From: Fasciola hepatica
Lineage: Eukaryota; Platyhelminthes; Trematoda; Plagiorchiida; Fasciolidae
DNA length: 64,000 bases
NCBI GenBank assembly: GCA_948099385.1
Contig: CANUEZ040000116.1
Coordinates: 16,403,501 to 16,467,500, forward strand
Reading direction: 5' to 3'
Part shown: positions 13,340-24,289 of the stretch, piece after piece
Position numbering within the stretch: the stretch's first letter is position 1
Layout of the letters: every line of letters begins with the position of its first letter
Position numbers and translations under genes: made by a program
Notes under the pieces: model-generated
The model's database searches: none
What the model saw: the letters and a program-made list of their open reading frames with translations, nothing else
Told to the model about the DNA's origin: nothing

Positions 13340-13690
13340 CCGAGTGTTGTGTCTGGTTTAGGCAGACACGCATAATATGCAGACAGTCGAACAATATCCC
13401 CTTTATGGACAGACATTGGCTGGTTCATATTTAGTCATGCTTCAGCCCGGGCAATTTTGACTGACTGATCCGTCGTTGTATAGACTGGTCTTGCTTGGCC
13501 TCAGCCCAGTGTACGCGTCGATTGATCTTGAAACCGATTGTAATTCCGCTCACTTACGTAAACTGTTGCTCGCTTGATTAATGCTTGATCATCGGCTACG
13601 GCCGGGTTTTGTGCTGAGGTTCGTACGAATCCCTGCAATGCAATCATTACTCGTTCTTCTACTAATTACAAATACAACACCGGACAAATA
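13340..13690. repeat. Dispersed repeat family C, copy 3
   Basis: Third and most diverged copy: GACACGCATAATATGCAGACA, an AATATCCCC block, TATGGACAGACATTGGCTGG, TAGTCATGCTTCA, GACTGACTGATCC, TTGCTCGCTTGATT, and the terminal 'aatacaacaccgg'. Same orientation as the 5.8- and 10.25-kb copies. Confidence 0.5.
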
Positions 13691-13814
13691 CACTGCTGTA
13701 TACATTCACGGGGATAGGCCTTCAGCTAATGTGATCAAAGAGAATTTATTCCGTTATAACCTTTTCACAAAAGACAGAAAGTAGTGACTGTAAACAGGAC
13801 GTATGTAAACGAAT

Positions 13815-14035
13815 GTTCTTTTTACTTTGTTTATTTATTATTCATTTATTTATTTCTCTAGATTTTATTTATTATGCAGTAACGTGTAACATTTATGGAT
13901 ACGGGCAGCTGCCGATGGAAGGCTGCCAAATGCGGAAATCACTGGTGGTGGAAGGGAATCGAACCCGGATAGTCAGTCCAACGTCCTCGATGATAACCTT
14001 TTGACTGTCGTCGGTAAAAGACGACCACTGACCGA
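13815..14035 (-). mobile_element. tRNA-derived SINE, family A, copy 1
   Basis: On the minus strand a tRNA-like head (about 14035-13940) contains GACGTTGGACTGACT and the B box CCGGGTTCGATTCC, followed by a body with GGCAGC and an AT-rich tail of AAATAAA units (13815-13870 on the plus strand). The body block (plus-strand 'gggcagctgccgatggaaggctgcc') and the tail match copies at 14.38 and 48.0 kb. The T-rich plus-strand side is the element's 3' end. Confidence 0.65.
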
Positions 14036-14199
14036 TTCCCCGAAGTCATAAAATAGTTCTTGCTCCAACAACAGGGAGATAATTTTCACCAAAGACGAGT
14101 TGACAGTCTTTACCTCTACCGTGTCCAGTCTATCCAACGGTTTACTCATATTCAGCAAACGACGAGGATAAAATTACGCAGTAGTTGCTAAAATCTATG

Positions 14200-14345
14200 G
14201 GATAGTACAATACTCCTGTCCCAATGGGATTTGAACACGCGATGCCCCCGTACCATAACGAAGCGGGGAGCATAAACTGGTCTGAATTCGAACAGACATT
14301 AGAAGTCCGTGGAATATCCTGAAGACCATGTGAACAAGAAACCAT
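14200..14345 (-). mobile_element. tRNA-like B-box sequence between two SINEs
   Basis: The minus strand carries GTGTTCAAATCCCATTGGG (near 14240-14220), and TGTCTGTTCGAATTCAGACC can form a short hairpin (near 14308-14280). Both look like tRNA T-arm remnants between the family A copies at 13.8 and 14.4 kb. No matching A box or body was established. Confidence 0.3.
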
Positions 14346-14374
14346 GCAATAGGTACAAAAGTATCTAACGAATT

Positions 14375-14555
14375 CCGATTTTTTAATCTTTTTATTTCCT
14401 TTTTATTGTATAATAAGAGTACAATATTCCAGGAAGAGGGTCACGGCCAACTAGAGGCTGCCAGCTGTGATTTGTGGCGTAAGCAAGACTCGAACCCGGA
14501 ACGGAAGGGCTTGGAGCCCAACGTGATGATCGTCTGACCACAACACAGTTGGTCT
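14375..14555 (-). mobile_element. tRNA-derived SINE, family A, copy 2
   Basis: The minus-strand head is the clearest tRNA-like one in this family: TGTGGTCAGACGATCATC (A-box side), a possible anticodon hairpin around GGGCTCCAAGCCC, B box CCGGGTTCGAGTC, and a 3' CGCCACA that can pair with the 5' TGTGG. The body (plus strand 'gggtcacggccaactagaggctgccag') and the T-rich plus-strand tail (14380-14420) match copies 1 and 3. Confidence 0.7.
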
Positions 14556-14972
14556 CAAAGTGTGAAAATTATCTTCCTGTTTGCCGATTGTATTAGTTAA
14601 GTCGTTTCGAGCACCCTGGTCCTGATTAGAAATTGGAGTTGGGAAAAGGTGTGACCACCAGCCACCAATCACGAGGTCATCAAAATCTGAAGAAGACTTG
14701 ATTTGTAATCCACTTTTACTGTTCCGTGATCCCCTCCCAACCATGAATAAGACCACCACACCCCGCCCCTCTTCCGCCCACGCACATTTGGGCTGTAAGT
14801 TCAACTTCAAAAAGCGTTATATCACTGACCCGCGATAAGCTTGAAAACTCGTGGTTCTCACTTCGATTGTGAACGCAATCTTTAGTATGGTCTGTTCAGA
14901 ACTTACTGATCTACTAAATCACACCGAGGGGGTTTCAGATAATTCACGCAGAAGAGTGTCACACAACATCCA

Positions 14973-14976
<4 letters not shown>

Positions 14977-15033
<57 letters not shown>
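14977..15033. repeat. (TA)n microsatellite
   Basis: About 57 bp of uninterrupted TA. The isoleucine-tyrosine frames over it are artefacts. No inverted repeat was recognised on its flanks, unlike the TA tracts at 26.0, 26.4, 45.2 and 47.0 kb. Confidence 0.97.
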
Positions 15034-15035
<2 letters not shown>

Positions 15036-16300
15036 GTTCACGAAATTCGATAAAATCCATCCTGTATTTTGAGGCTGCTTTGGAACGAAGCCGCATGCAG
15101 CCATAGAATTTGGCTTGCTCGTGTTTCAACCTCTCGTTATAATAAGTATACAATCTGATTTAAAAAACGACCCAGGTTTAAGGGTTTTGACCGAAACACC
15201 AATAGACGGCTCAGTTCCATTGGCAAACAGCTCGCCATTGTCTGCCCAAAATCGATGGCAAACCGCAGGCCTTTGAAGCCGGTCGATGACCCAGTCAGTG
15301 CGTGACGAAAAGGAAAGAAATCATCCAATCAGCAGCCAACAGTCACTTTTGCCAAACCGGGAGGAATCAACCAATCAGCTGCCGAGCATCGTTTTAACCG
15401 AAGTAAACGAAATTAACCAAAGAACCGAGAACATTTCATTCCGGTTAGAAAGAGCGACCTTTATTGTAACAATTCACAAGAATGGTGCGATGCCCAAACA
15501 TGTTTGAGGTGGATCAAGGAAACCTACTTGCATACAAAGACTCAGGGATAAGCATACACCGAAATTTTCAGGAACATTTTCGGGTGGCCAGTAGATTCTC
15601 ATTACTTTTTGAAGGATCCTAATTATTACGTCCAGAAGAGAATTCGTGGAATTGGAGGAAGAATCTCAGTTCAGGCCACGAGAACATTCTTGCGCGTAGC
15701 TTCGACCCAGCTTACTTATGGAATCAGTTGTACAGCTTCGGCAAGGGGAAAGCCGCTGTATGGTTGCGATACAAATTAAAATTCAGTTGTAATCGTTTTT
15801 TCAATGCTTTACTGTAAATAGAAACGTGAATTGAGGTAAATTGTGCGGCTTTCACTTCAGTCAATCAATGAGTTCAGTGAACAGTTGAGTTGAGTTGAGT
15901 TGAGTTTAGTTGAGCTGAGTTCAGTTCAGTTTCCTGAACTTCCCAGCAGTGCACAGTTTTATCCAGTTCTCCAGTAACTGGAGTGATGAACTCCATGGAT
16001 TTCCTTGTGACGGGATGATATGAAGACTTCAATGGAGTACAAATGGAAGAAGCTTTCTATAGAAATTCTGCCACTACACAAAGTTTCGAACCTTTGATTG
16101 GGTCAGAAAGGTTTGCTCTTTACTCTCGTTCCCGTCGTCTACCTCAGTGGCCGCAGTAATCCAGTGGAAATAGGAATAAAAGCAAAATAAAAACGAAAGA
16201 GTGCCTTCAGAAGAAAAGCTTTGTAAAATGTCATTCATGACACAGCTAAGTCTGCTTCTTTGACAAAAAGACTCATTCACTCGAGGTTTGAATTCCGCCA
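15034..16300. other. No recognisable gene; short (GAGTT)n tract
   Basis: A pentanucleotide GAGTT/GAGTTCA tract lies at about 15884-15930. The remainder shows no motif I recognise. Confidence 0.45.
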
Positions 16301-18010
16301 CCGGAATTGGTTCTAGTGACCTCCTGCGGTAGTAGAATCTAATTACTGACCACCGTAATAGCGAAACCTTGATTTCTTAATCCTGTCTTCACTCTTCACT
16401 TCTTCAGTTGGAAGTCAGACCCCGTTCTACTTCATTCCCTCTGAGTCTGAGTACTGCCCGTGGCATCCCTGCCATTCGTAATGCGAAAATTAAGTCTTTT
16501 ATTCAGAGTCTTCTTTCCAGAGAGAGCAGCTGTAGTTTATTTAACTTTTACCTTTAATTCAGCTCCGTATCCCCGCCACCAATTTAGGGAAACAACACTG
16601 TGTTTGTTTTAGAATTGTGTTGTCCATCACCAGACACTGATTCCCACCATTAATGGTGTGCTGCAGATGGGGTCTTACAGAGGCCGCGTGAAGTCACCTT
16701 TCATATTTGATCGTGAGCCCTTAGAGCACTGTGCGTCGCGTTCTTAGACTGACGGCTGGGCTCAAGTTGAACTCCCAGGTCCATGGTTTCCGGTATCGGT
16801 CACGATGACGCATAATTACTCGGAGGGCCAATGTAAAGACTGGCTTATGGTCCCCTCTGATCGACGATATATTGGCATTCGCCCACATTGCGAAAGACAG
16901 ATTTCACAGCAGCGATCATCAGCTAATGAGTGACCTATACCGTCTCTCATAACTACCAGCTTCACGTCGTGTGTAACCTGTAACAACGATTCAAGAAACC
17001 GTTTCCAGCATCCCATATGTCGAACTGCAGGAACCCTTGGACAGAGCCTTTCATCACTTTACTATTGGACAAGGCATCCTCCATGTTCGTATGGAAACAA
17101 ATCCATGTTAGACCATCGATTACTCATCTTTAGATCCAGGAAACTAGGCTAAAAAACTTTTCCCCCAGGACGGAATTGGCTGAGATAACTGAATTGTGCT
17201 CTTTTATTTCTGTTATTTCTTTCTGTCATCTTGTCTGAGGTGTTGGTTCGGTTTAAAAACAACATCGGCGGCATACCCATGTACCCATGTTGTCCAATAC
17301 AAGTTCGCGTCTCTCCGGACGCTCGGCTTCTCCACCTCAGTCACTATTACTGCCATCGTCTTCAGTAACCATGGAGTTGCTTTGAATGGTTTATAGTAGG
17401 TGCATCTTTCTCTATTCCCTTCTTCTGGTTTAGCCCCGAAATGATGAATGAAAGAGATAAGTCCTTTTGAAGTTAATCATTTTCTAGTCATACTCTGGAT
17501 AACTGCTCAAGCGATTCCACCATCACGTCTTACAGTGGTATCTTCATCGCTGCGTGAAAGTCATCCGGTCCTATCGACTTGAAGGTTGTCAAATAATCCA
17601 CTCTATGGTACATCCCTTCGCGAGAAACTTCACTGTCTGGCATCTGTGGTACGTGCTGATTGAGGTTCAGTGGTCGACCTGAAGCTCCGTGATCAAACTA
17701 GTGCAGCACCTAAAAGAATTTAACCCGATTCTCGACATTATTCCAAGCGGTCTGAATCTTCACCCCTCCCTGTACAGACCTCGGTTTTGCAGCCCTCAAG
17801 TACACAGTTGAAATAAGCATCGAGGCAAAAGCTGGGGTTACTAAGCATTCTGTCCTCGTAATTCCTTCTTCCCATCCTCCGTACTTTCAAGATCCACCTT
17901 CTGGCGGCGTCGTATTTTACGTTTATAGTCATTGTCTGTCTTACATCACTTACAAGCTCCCTGATTTCGGTTGAGCACCCTCGTTAAGCTGTTCCATCAC
18001 CAGGATTATC
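16300..18010 (-). pseudogene. Decayed CR1/Jockey-like LINE, RT region
   Basis: Minus-strand translation gives three RT-family blocks in the expected order. A linker-like stretch near 17840-17750 contains VKIQTAWNNVENRVKFF. Near 17650-17530 the string SEVSREGMYHRVDYLTTFKS is followed by IGPDDFHAAMKIPL, matching the N-terminal RT pattern L-x2-L-x3-KS-x-GPD-x2-H-x3-L. A thumb/C-terminal region near 16750-16550 reads SVRPHLQHTI, then CLVMDNTILKQTQ and PKLVAGIRS, resembling the 'RPxLE..VQRRxTKxVxG' pattern. Many stops and frameshifts lie between. I did not find the catalytic DD box. The clade is inferred from motif style only. Confidence 0.5.
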
Positions 18011-20590
18011 TGTCCCTTATTCCCGAACACCTCAGTAATGCCAATCGATTTGCAAACCCCATCAGATTCTCCCTAATATAACTCCACCTTTCTTTCATTT
18101 GATCTTCCTGCTTTGTGTCAGTTACTTAGTCGGGAGCCCCTGTTATTCAAGACTTGATATGCCAATAGTTTGGAAGTTCCTTCGACACTTTCCTGTGGCT
18201 TATATGCGTTGTAATGTTTCATTTTGGCGAATAGGCCACTGTTCTTACCCACTCGCTGTCAAAATTCTAGGTATTCTGTATCTTTCCCTATTCCGCAAGA
18301 TGTTGGACCAGTACCTTCCTATGTATGAATTCAAATAACGGTGTCTCAAGCACTCTCCGTCTTGCGAGGTTTCTGCTATGTGATCTACTTCTGACTCGTT
18401 GGAGTCGCCACAGCTCGTGTTCTGCCTTCAGTACTTACCACAGTCATTAATCGAATGGTTGGATCCTTTCCGTTCCAGGATTTTGATGTGTGCAGACTGT
18501 TGAAACCCGTGATCGAGTTAGCATAACGATAACCTAGGTAGCTAATATACTGGATGTGACTAGTTGACCGAATTTATATTACTGGTACTGTTCTATGAAA
18601 AGAAACAAAGCCCTCTCCAACCACTCCTGTCCTACCATTCGGTCTATCTATTTTGTATACGGCCATATTACACCATCTTTTCTGCAGTGTTTCTGGCCCT
18701 CTTTTGCCCGATCCGTCTTTGACCGTAACCCAGTCTGGTATCTATCCGATTTCCTCTGCTTTGACTTGCTTTAGCTGAGAATCCCCTTGATTTTTCGAAT
18801 TCTAGCCTCGGTGCGAGGACATCGATGTTCAACTGCAATAGGTTAAGTAAACCTACTACCCCGAGAACAGTTGCTTTTTTGTGACAGATGATACCAGATA
18901 GTTCCACTCTTGAATTTGAATGAGGGTACCCATTACTTCATACTTACTGAGCCAGGTTCCTTGAGGCAGGTATGCTGTGGCTCACAATTCTCTAGTTCCA
19001 GCCAGTCGGTTTGCCTGTCCGATTCCGGTTTTGGAGTTTTGGATGTGAAAAATGCCATTTGTGTGCACGGACAGACTGCCGTACACACACGCACATGCAG
19101 ACGTACACACCATATATGCAAACATGACCAACTCCAATGTGCTAGTTTCTCATTGGCTATTTCTATCATGCTTCCTTTGCAAGCACATGCATCCTGTTGG
19201 CAATGCACGCACTTCGCCACCTGACTTCCGAGTCTCCGTAGCTGCGTTCCGTGGTTTGAGCGTCGAAGTGTCAAAACTTGGATTTCGTGAGTTGGAGTAT
19301 TGCTAGTCCACAGTCCTAGCACAGTTAATGTGCAGTACGGTTTCTGAACCGGGAAAAGCGGGTATACCTAACGGCTACAATGTGCATTCGGCCATCGATC
19401 CTGTTGACAGTACGTGTGGCTTAGATTAGTAAAAGTCAAATGGGCCTTCGGTGGTCATGACAACCAATCATCCCGTACCCAGACAACAGTTAGCACGTCA
19501 CTTCTTGGGTAGAGGAAGGTCTAGAAGTTGAGAAGCGAACAAACATTGTTCGCATTTCACGATTTGTGTTTTCTTTTTTCACGAAACTGATGAACATAAT
19601 CCCTTGACTCGAATTTCGACTTAATGAATAAATTGTTTGTAACGAAGATCTGCTTTAACGGGGAAAACTTTTCCCTTGTATGCGTAGTAAATCACTTAAT
19701 ATGAATATGAAATGTATCCATGCTTATATCAACTACCATACTTGCAAATCTCTAAAATGTCTACCATAACGATGGCACTAATCTCGTCTCAGTAATGTGG
19801 ACATCTGCGTCAGAATTATGTGCACGTCAGAAAATGTCATGCACAAAATACACAAGGATAAACACACCCACCAGTTGAGGTATGCTAAACACATTGCCCA
19901 TCCTGTGACAATTTGACAGGCTTTGCTGGTTTCAGTATTTAATCAGACCTGTGTGTGTGTGTGTGTGTGTCGGAACAGATTCGGAGAAACGTGAAGACAA
20001 GGAAACATTAAACAACACGGATGTTTCACGTTCTTCCCGCCCGTACCCCGCGGAAACGGATAAGGAAACATCTGCCAGTTTATCAGGCGGACTTCGATAT
20101 CACAGATGACAGTTTTGACACGAGCAATCGCATGTGCACTGACCGGTTTTTCCTCAAGGCCGATGGTTGGTCTCCGCGCCTCCCTTGCACGTACCGACTA
20201 GACGGTTATTCTATTCGTTCACGATGATCTATATCCCACAGGTTGCAGCGGGATAGGAAATTCTGTCACCTACATTGGTGATTGGGGAAATTGTCCGGTG
20301 AATGTTCTTGTTTTAAGAGATAACTGAAGCTACTTTCTACTCATGAGCATAATAAGGACAAGTTGATGTGCTTGATCTAAATACTCCGATATCCAAAAAT
20401 ATGATACGTGGCTGTATAAAATTCTTTTTACTTGAGCGGGATGGAAATAGAAGCTTATTATCAAAGAGTCCATTAGAGCACCACAACTTTGTTTTTGTTG
20501 GTAGTTCCTTGTGGGTGAATCGAGTAAATTAGAAAACAACGACACAGCAGTCGATAGTTGATATTATCCAAATTAAGTAGTGCAAAGAAG
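18011..20590. other. No recognisable gene
   Basis: A short (GT)n tract lies at 19951-19970, and CA-rich sequence at 19080-19110. A 129-codon minus-strand frame at 18933-19322 has no recognisable domain. Confidence 0.4.
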
Positions 20591-20605
20591 AGTGGACAAA
20601 ATTCC

Positions 20606-20660
20606 TCGGAAGCACACGACCGGTTTCACGGTTATTGTCGCCCATCAGGTATGCGTACAC
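20606..20660 (-). ncRNA. Decayed type I hammerhead ribozyme motif
   Basis: Minus-strand order: stem I strand GCATAC (20654-20649), core CTGATGG (20648-20642), weak stem II (20641-20628), GAAA (20627-20624), a very short stem III CCGG, cleavage triplet GTC (20620-20618), and stem I return strand GTGTGC (20617-20612). Stem I is fully paired with one wobble. The core's last base is G where the hammerhead consensus CUGAUGA has A, and stem II has only about three pairs. The copy is probably inactive. It is clearly related to the copies at 26.24 and 44.88 kb. Confidence 0.7.
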
Positions 20661-20669
20661 TGTACTCTT

Positions 20670-21230
20670 GCGTTCACGCATATCTACTTATTTTCGAATG
20701 TATCAACTAGCGATTGTGAAGTCATCGCTTATGATTATGGAAAACTTTTGACCAGCGACCTGAGAAAGTGCCTTCCATTGAGTCCCGAAGTGAACTCCGA
20801 ACGAAATCCCACCGATCGGACGAACAGGGTAGACTCGAGTCAGTGGACAGATACGAGTGTGTATTCTGTACATCGTGGAATCGAAAAGGTACCTATTCGA
20901 GCAACACACGAAAATCAGATCAAACGCGGTGGTGAAGCCTAAGCGAACCGACCACGTACAATTGGCAAGAGTCGAAAGAGTGTCAAAGGTGAGGTCGACG
21001 GAAAAGTCGTGAAGGTTAGTCCAGTAAAACATACGCAACCGAAGAAATATAGCGCAGTCAAAATCAAGCGATACACCAGTGGCAAATCAGCAAAGTGCAT
21101 TTTTAGCCGGATCATCGAGTTTCAGCAGGCATGGTAAAGTCACCGAAGCGGAAAATCAGCCCGTAGCTCTAGTCCTAGATAGGTTCGAATAATGCGGCAA
21201 ATTTAGATGGGATTTGCTTCATATCTTCCA
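20670..21230. other. No recognisable gene
   Basis: A 120-codon plus-strand frame spans the ribozyme remnant and its flank (20580-20942) but has no domain signature. Confidence 0.35.
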
Positions 21231-21234
21231 TTAT

Positions 21235-21400
21235 GTTTAAGAGAACAAATCAGTCACCTCCAGACTACTATCGTGATCAGTTCCACGTAGTCAGGTGATG
21301 CGAAGAAGAACGGCCCTTTGCATTCGTTTCAGCTGGACCTGTATGTCAGCCGTAAGTGGACATGAAGCTGCATCACCATACTGAATTTGAGGACCCATAT
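21235..21400 (-). pseudogene. Possible LINE C-terminal fragment
   Basis: The minus strand near 21340-21240 reads VQLKRMQRAVLL, then LEVTDLFS. This could be the 'LExVQRRAxK...LxKLxLFxL' stretch of a LINE RT tail, like the one at 16.5 kb. It is a short and unsupported match just outside the Gypsy LTR. Confidence 0.2.
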
Positions 21401-21461
21401 AGGTAGAAAACTGTATTCGAGAAACTTCTTATCTTGGGAATTTTGAGGCAATTCAGCCGCC

Positions 21462-21745
21462 GTCACACGTGATACGGCCAGGTACAGCTTTGTAACCACT
21501 CACACGGATGAGCCTTAATCAATCAGGATCGCCGAGGACAAGCCCGACAAAAGCTTCCTGTGATTGGTTACCTTCGTGACTACCAATTATATTCCCTAAT
21601 TAAACATATTTATACAAACCCACACTGCAATACAACTGACGTGCTATTTCGCGGCCTTGGTCTTCTTGCTACTTCGGTCCGCGTAGTTCTGGGTAGAGGG
21701 CAATTTCGATACGGATCATTAACTCAGTTCATTAGGACTATTACA
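21462..21745 (+). repeat. 5' LTR of Gypsy element 1
   Basis: Begins near CGTCACACGTGATACGGCCA and ends near TTAGGACTATTACA. It aligns along its length with 25461-25740: 'aatcaggatcgc.gagga.aag', AAAAGCTTC, 'accaatta', 'cagccttggt.ttcttgc', 'gatttca'. It also aligns with the LTR at 41101-41333. The following ACTGGCGTCGAGTCATGG starts with TGG two bases after the LTR end, a plausible tRNA primer-binding site. Confidence 0.85.
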
Positions 21746-21759
21746 ACTGGCGTCGAGTC

Positions 21760-22580
21760 ATGGAGCTGCCCAGTATTGAACTGCTGAACCTGCTTGATAG
21801 TGCACCGGAAATTGAAGACTGGATTGAACGTTTCGAGTTATGATGTAGCATACGAAAGCGTATGAAGAAGGAGAACTAGACTGCATTCTTCTTGACAACT
21901 GGCGGCTGTTCATTGTACTCGTTGATGAAAAACCTTGCATATTCGAGAGCCCCTACTGCAGTTTCGTTGGACGAGTTGAAGGCTCTACTGCTAGGCCATG
22001 TGGTTCCGGTCAATTTCCAGGTGACCGAACGTGCCAAATTTCATTCACCGGTTCTTGGTCCCAACATAAACTACCGTGAATTCATCCTGACACTTCAGAC
22101 ACAGGCCGCTAAGTGTAATTTCAGTGGTCATTTAGAAACCCAATTGTGCGACCGCCTCATTTCCGGTATAAATCATCCGGAATTGCAAAAGAAACTATTA
22201 CTGAAGCTCTACCTTACGTCCTCTGAGGTCCGGTCATAGTAAGACCAATGCGATAGCCAGTCTTAAGCGGCGGCTGTACATTCCGTAATGCACCACCAAC
22301 ACGTTCGTCCTCGTAAACAAGGCAGTTCAAGTCAAAAGCCTCAACCGAAGCCGACCAACAAAGTGATTCATAACCGCAAACCAGTGCAAATGAATCACTG
22401 CCTCTCGTGCGGCAAACTCCACTTATATTCCACCTGTCAGTTTCATAATGTAGCATGTCATTCTTGTGAAAGACTGGCCGTATTTTCAAGGTGTGCCACA
22501 CTGTGACGAGTTCACACCCTGAGGATCCGAAAACTGAGGACAATCCGGTATACACGCTGAAGATTTCGAGTGAATCCAAT
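21760..22580 (+). pseudogene. gag: Gypsy element 1 gag (capsid and zinc knuckle)
   Basis: An ATG at 21760 starts MELPSIELLNLL and runs to DWIERFEL before an in-frame stop. The frame then shifts. A capsid-like block, NYREFILTLQTQAAKCNF then LCDRLISGI (21892-22239), matches the usual gag arrangement. At about 22390-22490 the sequence CLSCGKLHLYSTCQFHNVACHSC gives a knuckle-like Cys/His cluster. In life this protein would package element RNA. At least one stop and two frameshifts break it. Element 2 at 41345 onward starts with the same IELPNTEQLNLQ block, which supports the reading. Confidence 0.8.
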
Positions 22581-22589
22581 CAATTCTGG

Positions 22590-22960
22590 TACAGATGAAT
22601 CCAGTTCCAATGCGGCCTGAGACATCAGTTCATTGTGGACACCGGGGGGGCTGTGAGTCCATTATTCCGAAATCAGTGTTCGACTTGACTCAGCGCAATG
22701 AACCCATACAACCCACTGTTGTGCGTATTCACGATGTAACTGATAATCAACTTTAACTGCTGGGCGAAATTACTTTAATGGTTCGGTTGGAGGGCAACTA
22801 TACCCCAATACGATTCCTGATTTCCGTAGACGGTCCATCCGTCCTGGGCTTGAAGGCCCCGTGTGCCTTGGAGCAATCGGTAACCCTGAAAATGACGTCC
22901 ACCAATCCGGTGAATCAGATTGTTCTTCAGCAGTTGATCGCATAATGTCCCAACGACGAA
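22590..22960 (+). pseudogene. Gypsy element 1 aspartic protease region
   Basis: Around 22615-22665 the order is a Gln-Phe-Ile-Val run, then DTGG, the position of the D-S/T-G motif of retroelement proteases. DTGS is retained in element 2 at about 42147. The downstream block near 22845-22900 (LGLKAPCALEQSVTL) is shared with elements 2 and 3 and links protease to RT. Frameshifts and stops prevent a continuous frame. The single catalytic Asp of this half-protease seems present here; function is excluded by the breaks. Confidence 0.65.
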
Positions 22961-22966
22961 GGTGAC

Positions 22967-23640
22967 ATGGCGGTAGAGCCCGCGAAATTAGTAATGGGTA
23001 GTGACCCGGTATTTCTGAAGCTGCGACTGTATCCGTACTGCCAGAGAGATGTTCTGAAGAGGCGTGCCAAAATGGAGCAAGATGGTGTCATCGCACGTAT
23101 AACTCCATCTTCTTGGGCGACTCTTATTGTGGTTGTAATGAAAAGTGACGGACGGACTTCCCGGATTTGTGATGATCACTGACTGACCGTGAATTCCCTA
23201 ATAACGGAGATGCGCGGCAACTACGGTGGAATCGGAAAACTTCATGAAAAGCATGCTCGGTAGCAAGTATTTCTCAGAAACCAATCTGACTGATGCCTGC
23301 TCACAAATTCCGCTGCACATGAAGTCGAAATCACTAGTTATCATGAACACTCAGTGGGGTATGTTTCAATAGAAATTCCTGCCGTTCGGCCTGCCCGTGT
23401 CTTCCGGGACATTTCAGGCTACAACAGACGAGGAGATACATGGTGTCTATCGGGGGATGCGGTTATTTTTGAATTCACAAACGAAGAACATGACGGCCGA
23501 CTGCAACAGCTGCTGGAGAGGTTCGTGGAAAGAAGTATATCGATCAAATCCCCAAGTGCAAATTCTATGTCACCGAATTAGATTTCCTCGGTTTCACTGT
23601 CAATGTAAACGGATACTAACTCCATCCAGATTGTTTCAAA
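22967..23640 (+). pseudogene. Gypsy element 1 reverse transcriptase
   Basis: Starts with VFLKLRLYPYCQRD, then KMEQDGVIARI, SSWATLIVVVMKSDG and RICDD, the fingers region of a Ty3-type RT. Next come an FLPFGLP-like palm block and FQATTDEE at about 23380-23430. Where the YLDD catalytic box belongs, the sequence jumps from the GGDAVIFEF stretch to TNEEHDGRLQQLLERF. The box is therefore deleted or destroyed. The later 'ELDFLGF' block is recognisable near 23575-23600. Several shifts and a stop after RICDD make it inactive. Confidence 0.85.
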
Positions 23641-23847
23641 CCCCTGACTGGCATCGAGTCACCGAAAAATCAAATGCTTTTACGATAGTTTCTTGGAGGC
23701 CTGCAGTATTAGTTCAGTTTCATTCCGAACTTTACGGCACGAGCCCAACCATTGTTCCTGGCTCAGTCATCCCATGTGTGGCAGTGAAACAAACAGTGTG
23801 AAAAGACAATACGTGGTTTTATTCGAAATATCGTCGACCGACCAATA

Positions 23848-24198
23848 ATGGCCTCAGTCGCGCCATCTGAGCCGACCATGCTGATCACTGACGCGTCAGA
23901 GGTGGGGATGGAAGCTGTTCTGGAACAGGGTGGATGTCCAACTATTTGCATCTCCCGTCTTCTCAATACTGCAGGGAAAGGCTATTCGCAGACTCAGAAG
24001 GCAGCTTTGGCCGTTTTCTGGGTAGTACGCCGACTACACAAGTACCTATTTGGAGTGAAGTTCACGGTTGTCACCGACCACGAAGCTCATCAGATCCAAC
24101 ATAACCAAGACACATCCATCACCAAATCCACGGCTGCTCTGATTGAGCGATGGAGCATTGCTCTGGGAGCCTATAACTATGGCATTCTGCATCGATGA
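23848..24198 (+). pseudogene. Gypsy element 1 RNase H domain
   Basis: This is the longest clean block of the element: LITDASEVGMEAVLEQGG, CISRLLNTAGKGYSQTQKAA, LAVFWVVRRLHKYLFG, VVTDHEA and WSIALGAYNYGI. These are the ordered motifs of a Ty3/Gypsy RNase H that removes RNA from the hybrid during replication. Of the catalytic acidic residues, the Asp in TDAS and the Asp in VTDH are present. The Glu expected in '(R/K)-E-A-L-A' is Ala (KAALA), while element 2 keeps KEALA. The domain ends at a stop near 24198 and integrase follows in another frame. Confidence 0.88.
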
Positions 24199-24289
24199 GT
24201 CAAGACAATCCAACAAGCGGACTTCCTGTCACTATACTCTCTGCTCGCAGTGGCGGACCAGTGCCAGTTCATTTCACTTGCTGCCCCTA

